The position numbers and the translations under genes are program-made. This document shows, in pieces, positions 16,949 to 26,381 of a stretch of DNA of 64,000 nt (its first letter is position 1; every line of letters starts with the position of its first letter). This stretch comes from Bacillaceae bacterium OF18-1A (GTDB lineage: Bacteria > Bacillota > Bacilli > Bacillales > Bacillaceae_G), in assembly GCA_027694045.1 (NCBI GenBank), contig JAQEWB010000002.1:496001-560000 (forward strand), given 5' to 3'. The notes below the pieces were generated by a model, which worked only from the letters and a program-made list of their open reading frames with translations, was not told where the DNA came from and did no database searches.

Positions 16949-17732
16949 ATACAAGTAACGGTAATTTCATAATAGCTTCTTCAACTGAACGAACAACATG
17001 ATTTGCTTTCTCCTTCACATATGGATGAGCATGATGAAGGGTAAATGAATGCGGGGTTACTTCAAACATGGAAATATCATTAAAAGAATCTCCAATACAT
17101 GCAACTTCATTTGCTTCAATTTGCAAATGTTCCATTAGTCGCTTTAGGGCACTCCCCTTACTTACACCCCTTGGCATAATGTCTACATAGCGTTTACCAG
17201 ATATAAAAACCTCCGCTTCGCTATGAAATGTCTCTCTTAATTCCCGGTCCAGTGTTATAATTTTTTCTTCTTCTCCAAAAACAAACAATTTCGCAGGATG
17301 AACAGTCTTCCCAAACTCTTCCTCTAACGCTTCAATTTCAGAGATATACACTCCCATATACTCTTCAAAAGTCTGGTGATGTATATTCTTTTTTTTCGTA
17401 TATCGTTGTTCATTTGCACAAACAATATCTGCTAGTCCCTTTTTATGTATATATCGATATATTTCCTGGGCAACCCCCTCTTCAAAGCTCGATTCGTGAA
17501 ATATTTCTCCATCTGGTAGTAACATTGTCGCTCCATTCAAACTAGTTGTGTAATATGGGAATGCAAACCTTTTTACGACTTCATCAATTCGGTGCGTAAA
17601 ACGGCCAGAGGCAAAACAAATATTTGTCCCTTTTTCAGCTAACCAGCAAAGTGCACGTTCATCTTCTTTTTGCATATGATTCACATTGTAAACAAGCGTG
17701 TCATCTAAATCACTTACAAATAACTTAATCAT
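16947..17732 (-). CDS. Cof-type HAD-superfamily phosphatase (second copy)
   Basis: The protein read from the ATG at 17732 has 261 residues, with AAGGGG eight bases upstream. The nucleophile motif is DLDDTLV (Asp-x-Asp-Asp-Thr in place of the usual Asp-Gly-Thr), then FASGR near residue 44, and GDSFNDISMFEVTPHSF near 210. The last motif closely matches GDSYNDIPMFSLTPHSF in the HAD protein at 7539-8345, so the two are paralogues. Substrate unknown. It follows the spoVA operon terminator and ends at the ypuA terminator. Confidence 0.85.
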   Translation of the reverse strand: MIKLFVSDLDDTLVYNVNHMQKEDERALCWLAEKGTNICFASGRFTHRIDEVVKRFAFPYYTTSLNGATMLLPDGEIFHESSFEEGVAQEIYRYIHKKGLADIVCANEQRYTKKKNIHHQTFEEYMGVYISEIEALEEEFGKTVHPAKLFVFGEEEKIITLDRELRETFHSEAEVFISGKRYVDIMPRGVSKGSALKRLMEHLQIEANEVACIGDSFNDISMFEVTPHSFTLHHAHPYVKEKANHVVRSVEEAIMKLPLLV

Positions 17733-17821
17733 GTCCTCTTCCCCTTCCATACACAATATCTACTCTAAGTGTACACAAAAAATGTTTGATTTTTGTTAAA
17801 AAACAATAAATTTTAGTTAAA

Positions 17822-17854
17822 AAAATAAGCAGGAGATTTCTCCTGCTTATTTTT
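17822..17854 (-). terminator. terminator of the spoVA operon
   Basis: AATAAGCAGGAGA and TCTCCTGCTTATT with A and T runs. The spoVAF stop codon lies in one arm. Confidence 0.9.
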
Positions 17855-19319
17855 GTCTTCTTACATTTTGAGGTTTTACAATACTTGGACGCACTTTTAA
17901 ACTGGACATCGTTGGACGGATTAAAATCTTTGTAAAAGCCCCCCAATCAAATGGTAAAAACGGCCATAAGTAGGGTGTTTGTAAACTCTTTATCGATGTT
18001 AAAAATAAAATCAACATCGTCATACCTATTACAAATCCCATCTCATGGAAGATACCGGTTAAAATAATAACAAACAATTTTCCAATCTTATTTCCTAATC
18101 CTAATTCATAACTTGGTGTTGCGTACGCTCCAATCATAGAAACAGCTACATATAAAATAACTTCTGGTACAAACAAACCTACATCAATTGCAATTTGACC
18201 AATTAAAATGGCAGAAATTAATCCTGCTGCAGACGATAATGATGTCGGTGTATGAATGGCAGCCATCCTTAAAAATTCGAGTCCGATTTCCGCCATCAAA
18301 ATTTGTAATAAAACCGGTAAATGTGTCATCTTATTTGGCCCAATGAAAGCAAGGTTTTCCGGTAACAGAGTTGGATCAAATACAAAAACTAACCAAAATG
18401 GCAGTAAGAATAGAGAGAATATAACTCCTAAAAAACGAACCCAACGTAAAAATGTGCCTACAGCTGGATTTTGTCTAAACTCTTCTGCATGCTGTAAATG
18501 GTGGAAATATGTTGTTGGAGTAATCATGGCACTTGGTGATGTGTCAACGAGTACTAACACATGTCCTTCTAGTAAATGATTCGCTGCTACATCTGGTCTT
18601 TCTGTATATCTAATAAGTGGGAACGGATTATAACCTTGTTTGACGACAAATTCTTCTACCGTCTTATCAGCCATTGTAATCCCATCTACTTCAATGCTAC
18701 TTAGTTCTTGTTTTATAATCTTCACTAAATCTGGATTTGCAACATCTTGAACGTATGTAATACAAATATCCGTTTGCGATCTATCCCCTACTCGAATCAT
18801 TTCATTTCGAAGACGCGGATCTCGAATTCTTCTACGAATCAATGCTGTATTTACAACGATGTTTTCAACAAAACCATCTCTTGCACCGCGTACTACTTTT
18901 TCAGTATCTGGTTCTGTTGGCGTTCGTCCTGGATAACTACGAACATCAATTGCGAACGCTTCCGTTTCACCTTCCACAAATATAACGATAAGTCCTGATA
19001 ATACTTGGAGCATTACCTCATCCATCGTTTTCACTTTACTTACTTGTTGATGAATTAAACGATTCTCTAAAAGCTTTACTGTATCTTCTTCTACATCCCT
19101 TATTTCATTTGTATCTACTGCTTCTTCTAAAATAGGAATAATATAATTCGTATCACAAAGTCCATTTACAAATAACACACCAATTTCTTTGTTTAAAATT
19201 TGAAATTTACGAATACCAACATCGTATGTGACACCCAATCCAACTGTTTGCTTTAAATAATTTTCGTTGTCACTTATAAAAGTTGAAATCGGGATATCCA
19301 CTTTTTTAAGCTTCGTCAT
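17847..19319 (-). CDS. spoVAF: stage V sporulation protein AF
   Basis: SpoVAF resembles the GerA A-subunit family of germination receptors. The start at the ATG at 19319 follows AAAGGAG by nine bases and gives 490 residues, and overlaps spoVAEA by 14 bases. The N-terminal half is soluble ([48 protein letters not shown]). The C-terminal half has about five membrane segments, including [20 protein letters not shown]. SpoVA proteins form the inner-membrane channel for Ca-dipicolinate in spores; AF is dispensable for the channel in B. subtilis and has been linked to ion release at germination. Confidence 0.94.
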   Translation of the reverse strand: MTKLKKVDIPISTFISDNENYLKQTVGLGVTYDVGIRKFQILNKEIGVLFVNGLCDTNYIIPILEEAVDTNEIRDVEEDTVKLLENRLIHQQVSKVKTMDEVMLQVLSGLIVIFVEGETEAFAIDVRSYPGRTPTEPDTEKVVRGARDGFVENIVVNTALIRRRIRDPRLRNEMIRVGDRSQTDICITYVQDVANPDLVKIIKQELSSIEVDGITMADKTVEEFVVKQGYNPFPLIRYTERPDVAANHLLEGHVLVLVDTSPSAMITPTTYFHHLQHAEEFRQNPAVGTFLRWVRFLGVIFSLFLLPFWLVFVFDPTLLPENLAFIGPNKMTHLPVLLQILMAEIGLEFLRMAAIHTPTSLSSAAGLISAILIGQIAIDVGLFVPEVILYVAVSMIGAYATPSYELGLGNKIGKLFVIILTGIFHEMGFVIGMTMLILFLTSIKSLQTPYLWPFLPFDWGAFTKILIRPTMSSLKVRPSIVKPQNVRRQK

Positions 19320-19875
19320 AAAACCCACTCCTTTCCAAAATTAATTGAATTGCTTTCTTAGTAATAGGTGACCCTCTCTCCCATTCATCATTGCCACACA
19401 TCTTCCCAATATCACCAATTCCAACAATGACAGGAACATTCAAGTCATCTAAACAATAAATCGTATCTCCGCTAATCCTGCCAACTTCACCATCTGGAAG
19501 ACCAAATTTATCAACACCATATTCGGTTAAATTTCCGTTCCGATCTACACTTACATCTACACGAGCCCATTCCCAATGATGTGTATTCGAGGCTACCGCC
19601 AAAATACCTAGTACATCAATTTGTTTATGCGTTGCTACATATTTTAAAGCCTTTTCACCAGATCCTTCTCCAATAAATCCGCTGTCATCAAACATGACAA
19701 ATACAGGGTCATATGGCGTTTGCATAATAAGCTCAACAACTTTCTTCCCTGTCAATTTGGTTGGATTACTTTGTGATGCTGAAATACACCTTCCCCCAAA
19801 TTCCTTTGTTAACAGCTCAATTGTTCGCTTTGCATATTCATCTCCATCTGTGACCAAAACAACCCTTCGTCTCAT
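19306..19875 (-). CDS. spoVAEA: stage V sporulation protein AEA
   Basis: SpoVAEA (189 residues) is the soluble member of the SpoVA set. It has no membrane segment. The start [20 protein letters not shown] and the region [19 protein letters not shown] suggest a Rossmann-like fold. It lies five bases after spoVAEB. In older annotation AEA and AEB were joined under spoVAE; here they are clearly two genes, each with its own start. Confidence 0.94.
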   Translation of the reverse strand: MRRRVVLVTDGDEYAKRTIELLTKEFGGRCISASQSNPTKLTGKKVVELIMQTPYDPVFVMFDDSGFIGEGSGEKALKYVATHKQIDVLGILAVASNTHHWEWARVDVSVDRNGNLTEYGVDKFGLPDGEVGRISGDTIYCLDDLNVPVIVGIGDIGKMCGNDEWERGSPITKKAIQLILERSGFYDEA

Positions 19876-19880
19876 TTGAT

Positions 19881-20231
19881 TTATCCTTTCGGTTTACATA
19901 TAAGTGCTATAAAAAATGAAAATAATATCGCTGCAGAAATACCTGCAGACGTTAAACTGAACATACCAATACCAATTCCTAAATACCCATGTTTTTCCGC
20001 TGCATGCATTGCTCCGTGTAATAGGGAATGTCCAAAACTTGTAATAGGGACTGTTGCCCCAGCACCTGCAAACTTTATAAGCTTATCGTACAATCCGAAT
20101 CCATCTAAAATCGCTCCGATGACTACAAAAGTTGCCATTAAATGAGCTGGTGTTAACTTTGCGAAATCTAACAACACTTGTCCAATTACACAAATAGCTC
20201 CGCCTACAAGAAATGCATATATAAAATCCAC
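19881..20231 (-). CDS. spoVAEB: stage V sporulation protein AEB
   Basis: SpoVAEB (116 residues) is an integral membrane subunit of the dipicolinate channel. It has about three hydrophobic segments and the motif [22 protein letters not shown], shared with SpoVAC. It sits between spoVAD (three bases away) and spoVAEA. Confidence 0.95.
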   Translation of the reverse strand: MDFIYAFLVGGAICVIGQVLLDFAKLTPAHLMATFVVIGAILDGFGLYDKLIKFAGAGATVPITSFGHSLLHGAMHAAEKHGYLGIGIGMFSLTSAGISAAILFSFFIALICKPKG

Positions 20232-20234
20232 AAT

Positions 20235-21251
20235 TTATTCTCCTTTAACTCTTTCAAATACAACACCATGCGCAACTGTAGGAATCGTTTCTTTCTGTTG
20301 CATCATCATTGGACTTAATAGTGCACCAGTAGCAACGACAAAAATTCGTTGTAGATTCCCCTTCTCCATCTCCCTGAGTAAATGACCATATGTGACAACA
20401 GCTGAGCAGGCACAGCCGCTACCACCTGCAAATACTTCTTCTTGATTAGAATCGTAAATCATTAATCCACAATCAGTATATATATGCCCGAGATCATAAC
20501 CTTCCTCAAGTAAAAGTTGTTTCGCTATCGGTGTCCCAACACCTGATAAATCACCAGTAACAATCAAATCATAATCAGCTGCGTTTCGTCCTAAATCTTC
20601 AAAATGCTGTTGAATTGTATGAGCAGCAGCTGGCGCCATCGCCGATCCCATATCTAAAGGATTCGCAATTCCTAAATCCTGTACTTTTCCAATCGTAGCA
20701 GCCGTAATTTTAATTGCACTTTTTTCATTACTAATTAATATGGATCCTGCCCCTGTAACAGTTGAATTTGCTGTTCCTGGCTTTTGTCCTCCGTACTCTG
20801 TTGGGTAGCGAAATTGTCTTTCAGCCGTTGCATTATGACTACTTACTGTAGCTAACACTCGATTCGCAAATCCACCATCTATAAAGGCTGATCCAACTGC
20901 TAAAGTCTCCATTGACGTCGCACAAGCACTGAACATTCCTAAAAAAGGAATACCAAACTCACGAGCAACATAATTCGCTGTCACTGTCTGATTTAATAAA
21001 TCACCCGCTAAAAAGAAATCAATTTGTGATTTTTTTATACTTCCTTTTTGCAAAGCTTGTTGAATCGAGTCTGACATTAACCTTCGCTCAGCAAGCTCCC
21101 AGTTTTCCTCCCCACAATGCAAATCGGCATATGAAATATCAAAGTCTTTTCCAAGAGGCCCTTCAGCTTCTTTCGGACCAACAGCAGTACCAGTTGCATT
21201 CACATAGATATCGTTTTGAAATACCCATGTTTGCTTCCCTGTCAACCTCAT
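20235..21251 (-). CDS. spoVAD: stage V sporulation protein AD
   Basis: SpoVAD (338 residues) has a thiolase-like fold without a catalytic role and binds dipicolinic acid on the spore inner membrane. Visible segments are GPLGKDFDISYADLHCGEENW, FSACATSMETLAVGS and GQKPGTANSTVTGAGSILIS. It is translated 14 bases after spoVAC. The length is normal. Confidence 0.96.
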   Translation of the reverse strand: MRLTGKQTWVFQNDIYVNATGTAVGPKEAEGPLGKDFDISYADLHCGEENWELAERRLMSDSIQQALQKGSIKKSQIDFFLAGDLLNQTVTANYVAREFGIPFLGMFSACATSMETLAVGSAFIDGGFANRVLATVSSHNATAERQFRYPTEYGGQKPGTANSTVTGAGSILISNEKSAIKITAATIGKVQDLGIANPLDMGSAMAPAAAHTIQQHFEDLGRNAADYDLIVTGDLSGVGTPIAKQLLLEEGYDLGHIYTDCGLMIYDSNQEEVFAGGSGCACSAVVTYGHLLREMEKGNLQRIFVVATGALLSPMMMQQKETIPTVAHGVVFERVKGE

Positions 21252-21265
21252 ACGAGCCCCCTCCT

Positions 21266-21724
21266 TTAAGACATTAAAACTTTAAATGTATACCTTATTA
21301 ACCCGATAATATATGCACTGACAACTCCAAATACAATAACGCTTCCTGCAAGCTTGAACATATTTGTAGCAATTCCAAGAACAACCCCTTCACTCTTATG
21401 TTCTAGCGCCGCACTCGCCATAGAATTTGCAAATCCAGTAACCGGAACTGCTGAACCTGCCCCAGAAAACTGACCGATTTTATCATATACACCACAGCCT
21501 GTTAAAATCGTCGATAATAAGACAAGTGTTGCAACGGTCGGATTCCCCGCCTCTTGTTCACTAAAATGGAAATAGTGTATATAAAATTTCATCAATACTT
21601 CTCCGACTGTACAAATGATTCCACCTACGAGAAATGCTTTGACGCAATTTATTACATAGTTTGGTTTTGGATGGTACTCTTTTACTTTATTTATGTAGTC
21701 ATCCTTTAATTTTCGCCCTGTCAT
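21266..21724 (-). CDS. spoVAC: stage V sporulation protein AC
   Basis: SpoVAC (152 residues) is a membrane subunit with about four helices; in B. subtilis it behaves as a mechanosensitive channel at germination. The motif GVYDKIGQFSGAGSAVPVTGFA parallels that in SpoVAEB. The first 30 residues are charged and cytosolic. It is placed 14 bases after spoVAB. Confidence 0.95.
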   Translation of the reverse strand: MTGRKLKDDYINKVKEYHPKPNYVINCVKAFLVGGIICTVGEVLMKFYIHYFHFSEQEAGNPTVATLVLLSTILTGCGVYDKIGQFSGAGSAVPVTGFANSMASAALEHKSEGVVLGIATNMFKLAGSVIVFGVVSAYIIGLIRYTFKVLMS

Positions 21725-21738
21725 TTATATATTGCCTC

Positions 21739-22155
21739 CTACTTTACGAAATAAATCCAGTGAAACAACGAGCCTATTACTTTTCCAAGTACAAGAGCAA
21801 CGAGTAAAACAACAATTTTGCCCTCTACCCCTACCCGTTTCGCTAAAATAGGTAAAACGTTTAACACTTCCGTTAATGCTGCAGCAAGCATTCCAATGAA
21901 TGTGCCACAAAATATTCCTAATATAACAAGCCAATATTGCGACGTGTGGAATGTAATGTTTTTCAAACTACACCAAGCCCCTGTTAAAGTACCTGCAATA
22001 ACCGCCCACTCAAAATATTGAATATGCCTTCCACTTCGCGTTAATTGCGCCAAGCGAGGGATTATACCAAGTACAGCTAAAAATGCGACATATCCACTAC
22101 CTACTGCAATCCCTCCAGCCAAGCCAATCAAAATAACGAATCCAGACTCAATCAT
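21739..22155 (-). CDS. spoVAB: stage V sporulation protein AB
   Basis: SpoVAB is a membrane subunit with about four to five helices and the conserved end TEVLNVLPILAKRVGVEGK. The ATG at 22155 matches the family start (138 residues) and overlaps the spoVAA stop by 8 bases. A TTG two codons upstream is the alternative. Confidence 0.93.
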   Translation of the reverse strand: MIESGFVILIGLAGGIAVGSGYVAFLAVLGIIPRLAQLTRSGRHIQYFEWAVIAGTLTGAWCSLKNITFHTSQYWLVILGIFCGTFIGMLAAALTEVLNVLPILAKRVGVEGKIVVLLVALVLGKVIGSLFHWIYFVK

Positions 22156-22768
22156 CAGCAAGCTTTTTCATATTATCCTTGTTTTCATGAACAATTACAT
22201 ATTGATCAAGCGACTGTTGGTATTGAAACATCTCAACTTCTAAAGGACTCGGTTCTTCATTAATTCGTTTTTGAAATACATGATTAAAAAATAAAACCAT
22301 ACCTAATCCAAGACCTAACGAATACGGAATTTGAAATAAAAGTGGTTGTGCCTTAAATTCTCCAGTAATCATGTAATATAACCGTTGGTGTACTTGCTGC
22401 ATACTTACATCTTCATGAAAATAAATGATCGCAAGGGCGGCTCCAATGAAAAGCAACAACCATACAAGTCCGAAGAAAACTGGGTGTGCTTTCTTTTTTT
22501 CATATATAATTTCAACAAGAGTTTGTCCAGAACCGAGTAAATTAATCTGTATGTGCGCCGCTTTTTGCTGAATAATCTCAATCACTTTCATAACATCAAT
22601 TACAACATGCGTCTTATCATGCGCTGTAATTTTGTAAACTATCTCATTTTGTAACGACTCAACTACTAAAGAATCCCCAGCAAGTTGAGCAACATCGCCT
22701 AGTTTTACTTCATACTTAGGAGAAACTTTTAAGCGATTTCGCATTTTAATATAAATTGTTTGTTCCAA
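22148..22768 (-). CDS. spoVAA: stage V sporulation protein AA
   Basis: SpoVAA (206 residues, the same as B. subtilis) starts with TTG behind an AAGGGGTG site. The N-terminal half is a soluble domain with KLGDVAQLAG. Two membrane helices follow, and the segment SLGLGLGMVLFFNHVFQKRINEEPSPLEVEMFQYQ is nearly invariant. It is the first gene of the seven-gene operon under the sigma-G-like promoter at 22803-22833. Confidence 0.94.
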   Translation of the reverse strand: MEQTIYIKMRNRLKVSPKYEVKLGDVAQLAGDSLVVESLQNEIVYKITAHDKTHVVIDVMKVIEIIQQKAAHIQINLLGSGQTLVEIIYEKKKAHPVFFGLVWLLLFIGAALAIIYFHEDVSMQQVHQRLYYMITGEFKAQPLLFQIPYSLGLGLGMVLFFNHVFQKRINEEPSPLEVEMFQYQQSLDQYVIVHENKDNMKKLADD

Positions 22769-22802
22769 CTTCCATTCACCCCTTCACTCTTCCTCGTAGT
22801 TG

Positions 22803-22833
22803 TAGTATGGTTATTGAATTTTTTTCTAATACA
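22803..22833 (-). promoter_or_regulatory. sigma-G-like promoter of the spoVA operon
   Basis: The minus strand has TGTATT (22828-22833), 18 bases, and CATACTA (22803-22809), matching the forespore sigma-G pattern (TGnATA, then CATnnTA). spoVA is a known sigma-G operon in B. subtilis. Confidence 0.7.
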
Positions 22834-22843
22834 ATTTTTTCAT

Positions 22844-22875
22844 AAAAAAACATCTGTACCATTTCGGTACAGATG
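22844..22875 (-). terminator. terminator after the symporter/MetS genes
   Basis: A perfect 10-bp stem, CATCTGTACC at 22851-22860 and GGTACAGATG at 22866-22875, with a minus-strand U-run at 22850-22844. Confidence 0.92.
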
Positions 22876-22884
22876 TTTTTTAGC

Positions 22885-22986
22885 TTATGCCTTCTTCTTA
22901 AATAAGTTTGCAATACTTAATACAAGTCCTCCCCAAATGACTACCATTCCAATAACCATCATCATAATCGCTGATCCACTCATCAT
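22885..22986 (-). CDS. MetS-like small subunit of the NSS transporter (33 residues)
   Basis: The peptide is one hydrophobic helix, SAIMMMVIGMVVIWGGLVLS, ending in a basic LFKKKA tail. Its ATG overlaps the symporter stop (ATGA), the classic coupling of a subunit pair. This composition and position match the MetS family, small membrane partners of methionine/alanine NSS importers first seen as MetPS in Corynebacterium. A second in-frame ATG three bases later is better spaced from GAGGTG. It is short and easily missed. Confidence 0.85.
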   Translation of the reverse strand: MMSGSAIMMMVIGMVVIWGGLVLSIANLFKKKA

Positions 22987-24509
22987 GAAACACCTCGATC
23001 TTTCCATTCTTTTTCAAGCTTGGCAGAATCTGAATGTATTTGTGCATTCCACTTTTTCAAACTCATAATTATTGCAATGATTAGGAATGCTGCCGCTATC
23101 GACCAACCATACGTTACAACAAACTCAGTTGGATAACCTCCATAGTTCTTTTTAATGTTTTGAATTGTGCCATCGATTAACATATACCCTAACATAAGCG
23201 GGGTAATAACGAGTAAGCTCACTCTCCAAAACGTTCCTAACTTAATATCAGATACAAAGTTTGCGTGATTTTGATACACTGGTAAACGGCGTAGGATAAG
23301 CCCGATTGTAACTACTTCCACAAGTGCGATCGTAATTAATCCGAAATTGTTAGCGAAATAATCCACAACGTCTAGGAACATAAGTCCACCACGTGTTGCA
23401 AAAATAAGAGAAACTAATACGAGAAGAGTTCCCATAATTCCAATCGTTTTTTGGCGGCTTAAGCTAAACTTTTCAGATACAGCCGCAAAACATACTTCTG
23501 CAAGTGAAATAAGTGATGTAATGCCAGCCACCGTTAGCGATAAGAAAAATAATACGCCAAATAATGGTGACATCGGTAATTCATTAATAATTTGAGGGAA
23601 TACTACGAACGCAAGCCCTACGCCAGCACTCGCAACTTTATCAACAGGTACTCCCATGTTATTTGCCATAAATCCAAGAGCTGCAAAGACCCCAATCCCG
23701 GCTAATAATTCAAAACCTGAGTTTGCAAATCCTGTAATAAAAGCGTTATTTGTTGTATCCGAGTTTTTCGGTAAATAACTAGAATAAGTAATCATAATTC
23801 CAAATGCTAAAGATAAACTAAAGAAAATTTGACCGTAAGCAGCAAGCCATACTTTCCCATCAAAAATACGACTCCAATCTGGTTTGAAGAATGCATCTAA
23901 ACCTTGCATCGCCCCTTCCATCGTCACTGCGCGAACAACGATAATAAGGAACATAACAACTAATAAAGGAATAAAAATTCGGTTAACAACTTCAATTCCT
24001 TTTTTAACTCCTTTAAAAGCAACACCAAGTACGATAATCCAAACGAGAGCTAATGGAATTAACACTTCTGGTACAAGCCCTCCAAATTGTCCTGGCTTAT
24101 CTGCAACATGTAAATACTCTTTAAATAAAAATGATTCCGTGTCTTTCCCCCATGCCCCAGTGATGGAAAAATACGTATAGGAAATAGACCAAGCAATAAT
24201 TACTGCATAATATGTTGAAACAATAAATGTCACACACATTTGCCACCATCCAATAAATTCAGCACGTGGACTAATACGGAAGAATGTAAGTGGTGCTGAG
24301 CCACGATGACGATGCCCAAGAGCAAATTCAAACGCTAACAATGAAATACCAGTCGTTAATAATGCAAATAAGTACGGTAAAAAGAATGCGCCTCCTCCGT
24401 TTTCATACGCTGTATACGGAAAACGCCATATGTTCCCTAATCCCACGGCAGAGCCGATTGCTGCGAAAATAAACCCGGCCCTCGTTCCCCATTGTTGCCT
24501 CGTTTCCAT
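22983..24509 (-). CDS. sodium:neurotransmitter-symporter (NSS) family transporter, methionine/alanine type
   Basis: The 508-residue membrane protein has the LeuT-type start TRAGFIFAAIGSAVGLGNIWRFPYTAYENGGGAFFL, in which helix 1 binds substrate and sodium, and about 12 hydrophobic segments. The added 12th helix and the coupled MetS-like peptide favour the MetP subgroup, importing methionine and alanine with sodium. A promoter (TTGATA, 17 bases, TATAAT) lies upstream. No SAM riboswitch or T-box is visible in the short leader. Substrate is inferred from the subunit pairing. Confidence 0.88.
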   Translation of the reverse strand: METRQQWGTRAGFIFAAIGSAVGLGNIWRFPYTAYENGGGAFFLPYLFALLTTGISLLAFEFALGHRHRGSAPLTFFRISPRAEFIGWWQMCVTFIVSTYYAVIIAWSISYTYFSITGAWGKDTESFLFKEYLHVADKPGQFGGLVPEVLIPLALVWIIVLGVAFKGVKKGIEVVNRIFIPLLVVMFLIIVVRAVTMEGAMQGLDAFFKPDWSRIFDGKVWLAAYGQIFFSLSLAFGIMITYSSYLPKNSDTTNNAFITGFANSGFELLAGIGVFAALGFMANNMGVPVDKVASAGVGLAFVVFPQIINELPMSPLFGVLFFLSLTVAGITSLISLAEVCFAAVSEKFSLSRQKTIGIMGTLLVLVSLIFATRGGLMFLDVVDYFANNFGLITIALVEVVTIGLILRRLPVYQNHANFVSDIKLGTFWRVSLLVITPLMLGYMLIDGTIQNIKKNYGGYPTEFVVTYGWSIAAAFLIIAIIMSLKKWNAQIHSDSAKLEKEWKDRGVS

Positions 24510-24544
24510 GTTTCCTTCCCCCTTTATGACAAGTTCATACTTGG

Positions 24545-24573
24545 ATTATATTTTAAATTTACTAAATTATCAA
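24545..24573 (-). promoter_or_regulatory. promoter of the NSS transporter gene
   Basis: Minus-strand TTGATA (24568-24573), 17 bases, TATAAT (24545-24550). Confidence 0.7.
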
Positions 24574-24625
24574 TAAATTCTGTTAACTTTTGCGAAAATT
24601 AACGCTTTTTCCTCTTTCAGAAATA

Positions 24626-24667
24626 ATAAAAAGACCGAATAGACAATTATTCATCTATTCGATCTTT
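24626..24667 (-). terminator. terminator of the spoIIA operon
   Basis: AAAGANCGAATAGA and its complement pair around the sigF stop codon, followed by a minus-strand U-rich run. Confidence 0.8.
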
Positions 24668-25405
24668 CATTTGCTTTAATATTTTCTTTTCAAGCCTCGA
24701 AACTTGCACTTGTGAAATACCAATTCGTTCCGCTACTTCCGACTGGGTTTGGTCTTTATAATAACGCAAGTATACAATTAAACGCTCTCGTTCATCTAGT
24801 TCTCTAATCGCTTCTTTTAAAGCAATTTTATCGAACCATTTCGTTTCAGACTGATCTGCAATTTGATCTAAAATAGTAATTGGATCTCCATCATTTTCAT
24901 ACACCGTTTCATGTATCGATGAAGGAGCTCGACTCGCTTCTTGCGCCAGAACAACTTCTTCTGGTGTTAGTTCTAGTGCCTCCGCTACTTCATTAATCGT
25001 TGGAGCTCTTCCGAATTCTTTCGAAAGCTCGTCTCTCATCTTCCGAATCTTATTTCCAGTTTCTTTTAAAGATCTACTTACTTTCACCGATCCGTCATCA
25101 CGTAAAAAACGTTGGATTTCGCCAATAATCATTGGAACTGCATATGTTGAAAATTTCACGTCGAAAGATAAATCAAATTTATCTACCGATTTCAAGAGAC
25201 CAATACAGCCAATTTGAAATAAGTCGTCTGGTTCATATCCTCGATTAAGAAACCGCTGTACAACCGACCATACGAGACGCATATTACTTTGAACGATTGT
25301 ATCTCTTGCTTGTTGATCTCCATCTTGACTTTTTTGAATTAACGCTTTTAGCTCGTGGTCCTTTAACTGAGGTTTCTTCTTCTCATTTTTGACCTCTATG
25401 TCCAT
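24647..25405 (-). CDS. sigF: forespore sigma factor F
   Basis: Sigma-F (SpoIIAC, 252 residues) is the first forespore-specific sigma factor. Region 2 contains NMRLVWSVVQRFLNRGYEPDDLFQIGCIGLLKSVDKFD and the -10 recognition helix KFSTYAVPMIIGEIQRFLRDD. Region 4 ends with QSEVAERIGISQVQVSRLEKKILKQMKD. The gene follows spoIIAB by 12 bases. Its activity is held by SpoIIAB until septation. Confidence 0.97.
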   Translation of the reverse strand: MDIEVKNEKKKPQLKDHELKALIQKSQDGDQQARDTIVQSNMRLVWSVVQRFLNRGYEPDDLFQIGCIGLLKSVDKFDLSFDVKFSTYAVPMIIGEIQRFLRDDGSVKVSRSLKETGNKIRKMRDELSKEFGRAPTINEVAEALELTPEEVVLAQEASRAPSSIHETVYENDGDPITILDQIADQSETKWFDKIALKEAIRELDERERLIVYLRYYKDQTQSEVAERIGISQVQVSRLEKKILKQMKDRIDE

Positions 25406-25417
25406 AGGCTATTCTCC

Positions 25418-25858
25418 TTAATTGCATAGAGCGTTACTATTTGATAAGTATTTTGTCAAATGGATTGTTGTCCCGAAAGATTCGTTTGAAATAACTTCTA
25501 CCTCATCCATAAAATTTTCCATGATAGTAAATCCCATTCCGGAACGCTCTAATTCAGGTTTAGTTGTAAAAAGGGGCTGTCTTGCTTCATCTAAATTAAA
25601 GATGCCAATCCCTTCATCTCGAATCGTGAGTTTCACCATTGCCTCTTCCAAAATTACAGAAATATAAACAACACCTTCTGCATTCCCCTCATATCCATGA
25701 ATAATTGCATTGGTAACCGCTTCTGACACAACTGTTTTAATCTCTGTTAGTTCTTCCATCGTTGGATCGAGTTGTGCAATGAAAGCAGCTACTGTAACAC
25801 GAGCGAATGATTCATTTTGACTTAATGCTGAAAATTGAAGGTTCATTTCATTTCTCAT
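25418..25858 (-). CDS. spoIIAB: anti-sigma F factor and serine kinase
   Basis: SpoIIAB (146 residues) binds and inactivates sigma-F and phosphorylates SpoIIAA. The GHKL ATPase motifs are present: [24 protein letters not shown] and [15 protein letters not shown]. It directly abuts spoIIAA; the ATG is preceded by a purine-rich site inside spoIIAA. Confidence 0.97.
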
Positions 25859-26209
25859 TTATGCCACCCCCAACGTCGCGAGCGCATGCGCTTCACTTTC
25901 TTCTAAGCGAACAATTTTAAATAAGCCCGACATTTCAAATAAACGTTTAACAGGCGGTGAAATTGCACAAACAACCATTTCTCCACCTAATCCCTTTACA
26001 TGCTTATATCGGCCTAATATAACACCTAAACCAGAACTATCCATAAATGATAAGTTCTCTAGGCTTAAAACAATATGATGAACACCATGTGTTTCAATCA
26101 TATCTGTTACTTTCGCTCGCAACTCTTCAGCAGTATGATGATCTAATTCACCCGCTAGTCTCACACATAGGACGTCACGTTTTACTTCTAATTGCATGGA
26201 AAGACTCAC
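25859..26209 (-). CDS. spoIIAA: anti-anti-sigma F factor
   Basis: SpoIIAA (116 residues) frees sigma-F by binding SpoIIAB. It is a STAS-domain protein, and the phosphorylated serine lies in [16 protein letters not shown] near residue 58. The start is GTG, seven bases after GGAGG; an in-frame ATG four codons later is an alternative. First gene of spoIIAA-spoIIAB-sigF. Confidence 0.97.
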
Positions 26210-26258
26210 ACGATTTCCTCCTTATGCTCAAACTTTACTCATTCACATACATAAAGAT

Positions 26259-26285
26259 TTTCGTGATACAAAATAAGAATCCTTC
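26259..26285 (-). promoter_or_regulatory. sigma-H-like promoter of the spoIIA operon
   Basis: The minus strand has GAAGGATTC (26277-26285), close to the sigma-H -35 RnAGGAwww, and CACGAAA (26259-26265), near the -10 RnnGAAT, 11 bases apart. spoIIA is transcribed by sigma-H in B. subtilis. The -10 fit is imperfect. Confidence 0.5.
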
Positions 26286-26360
26286 CTACTGACAAAAGAA
26301 GAACTATTTCGCCATAAAGTGAAACCATTCAGCAATTATTTACTTCCATATGAATAGGAA

Positions 26361-26381
26361 AGCGGCAAAATATTTGCCGCT
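26361..26381 (-). terminator. weak terminator hairpin after dacF
   Basis: AGCGGCAAA and TTTGCCGCT pair across the dacF stop. The following run is only TTTCC, so termination may be partial, allowing dacF read-through into spoIIA as in B. subtilis. Confidence 0.5.

Noticed and set aside
19306..20231. spoVAE broken into two pieces by a frameshift
   Set aside because: The two products are the normal separate SpoVAEA and SpoVAEB, each with its own start and ribosome site.
24510..24646. SAM riboswitch or T-box before the methionine-type transporter
   Set aside because: The leader after the promoter is too short and has no aptamer motif.
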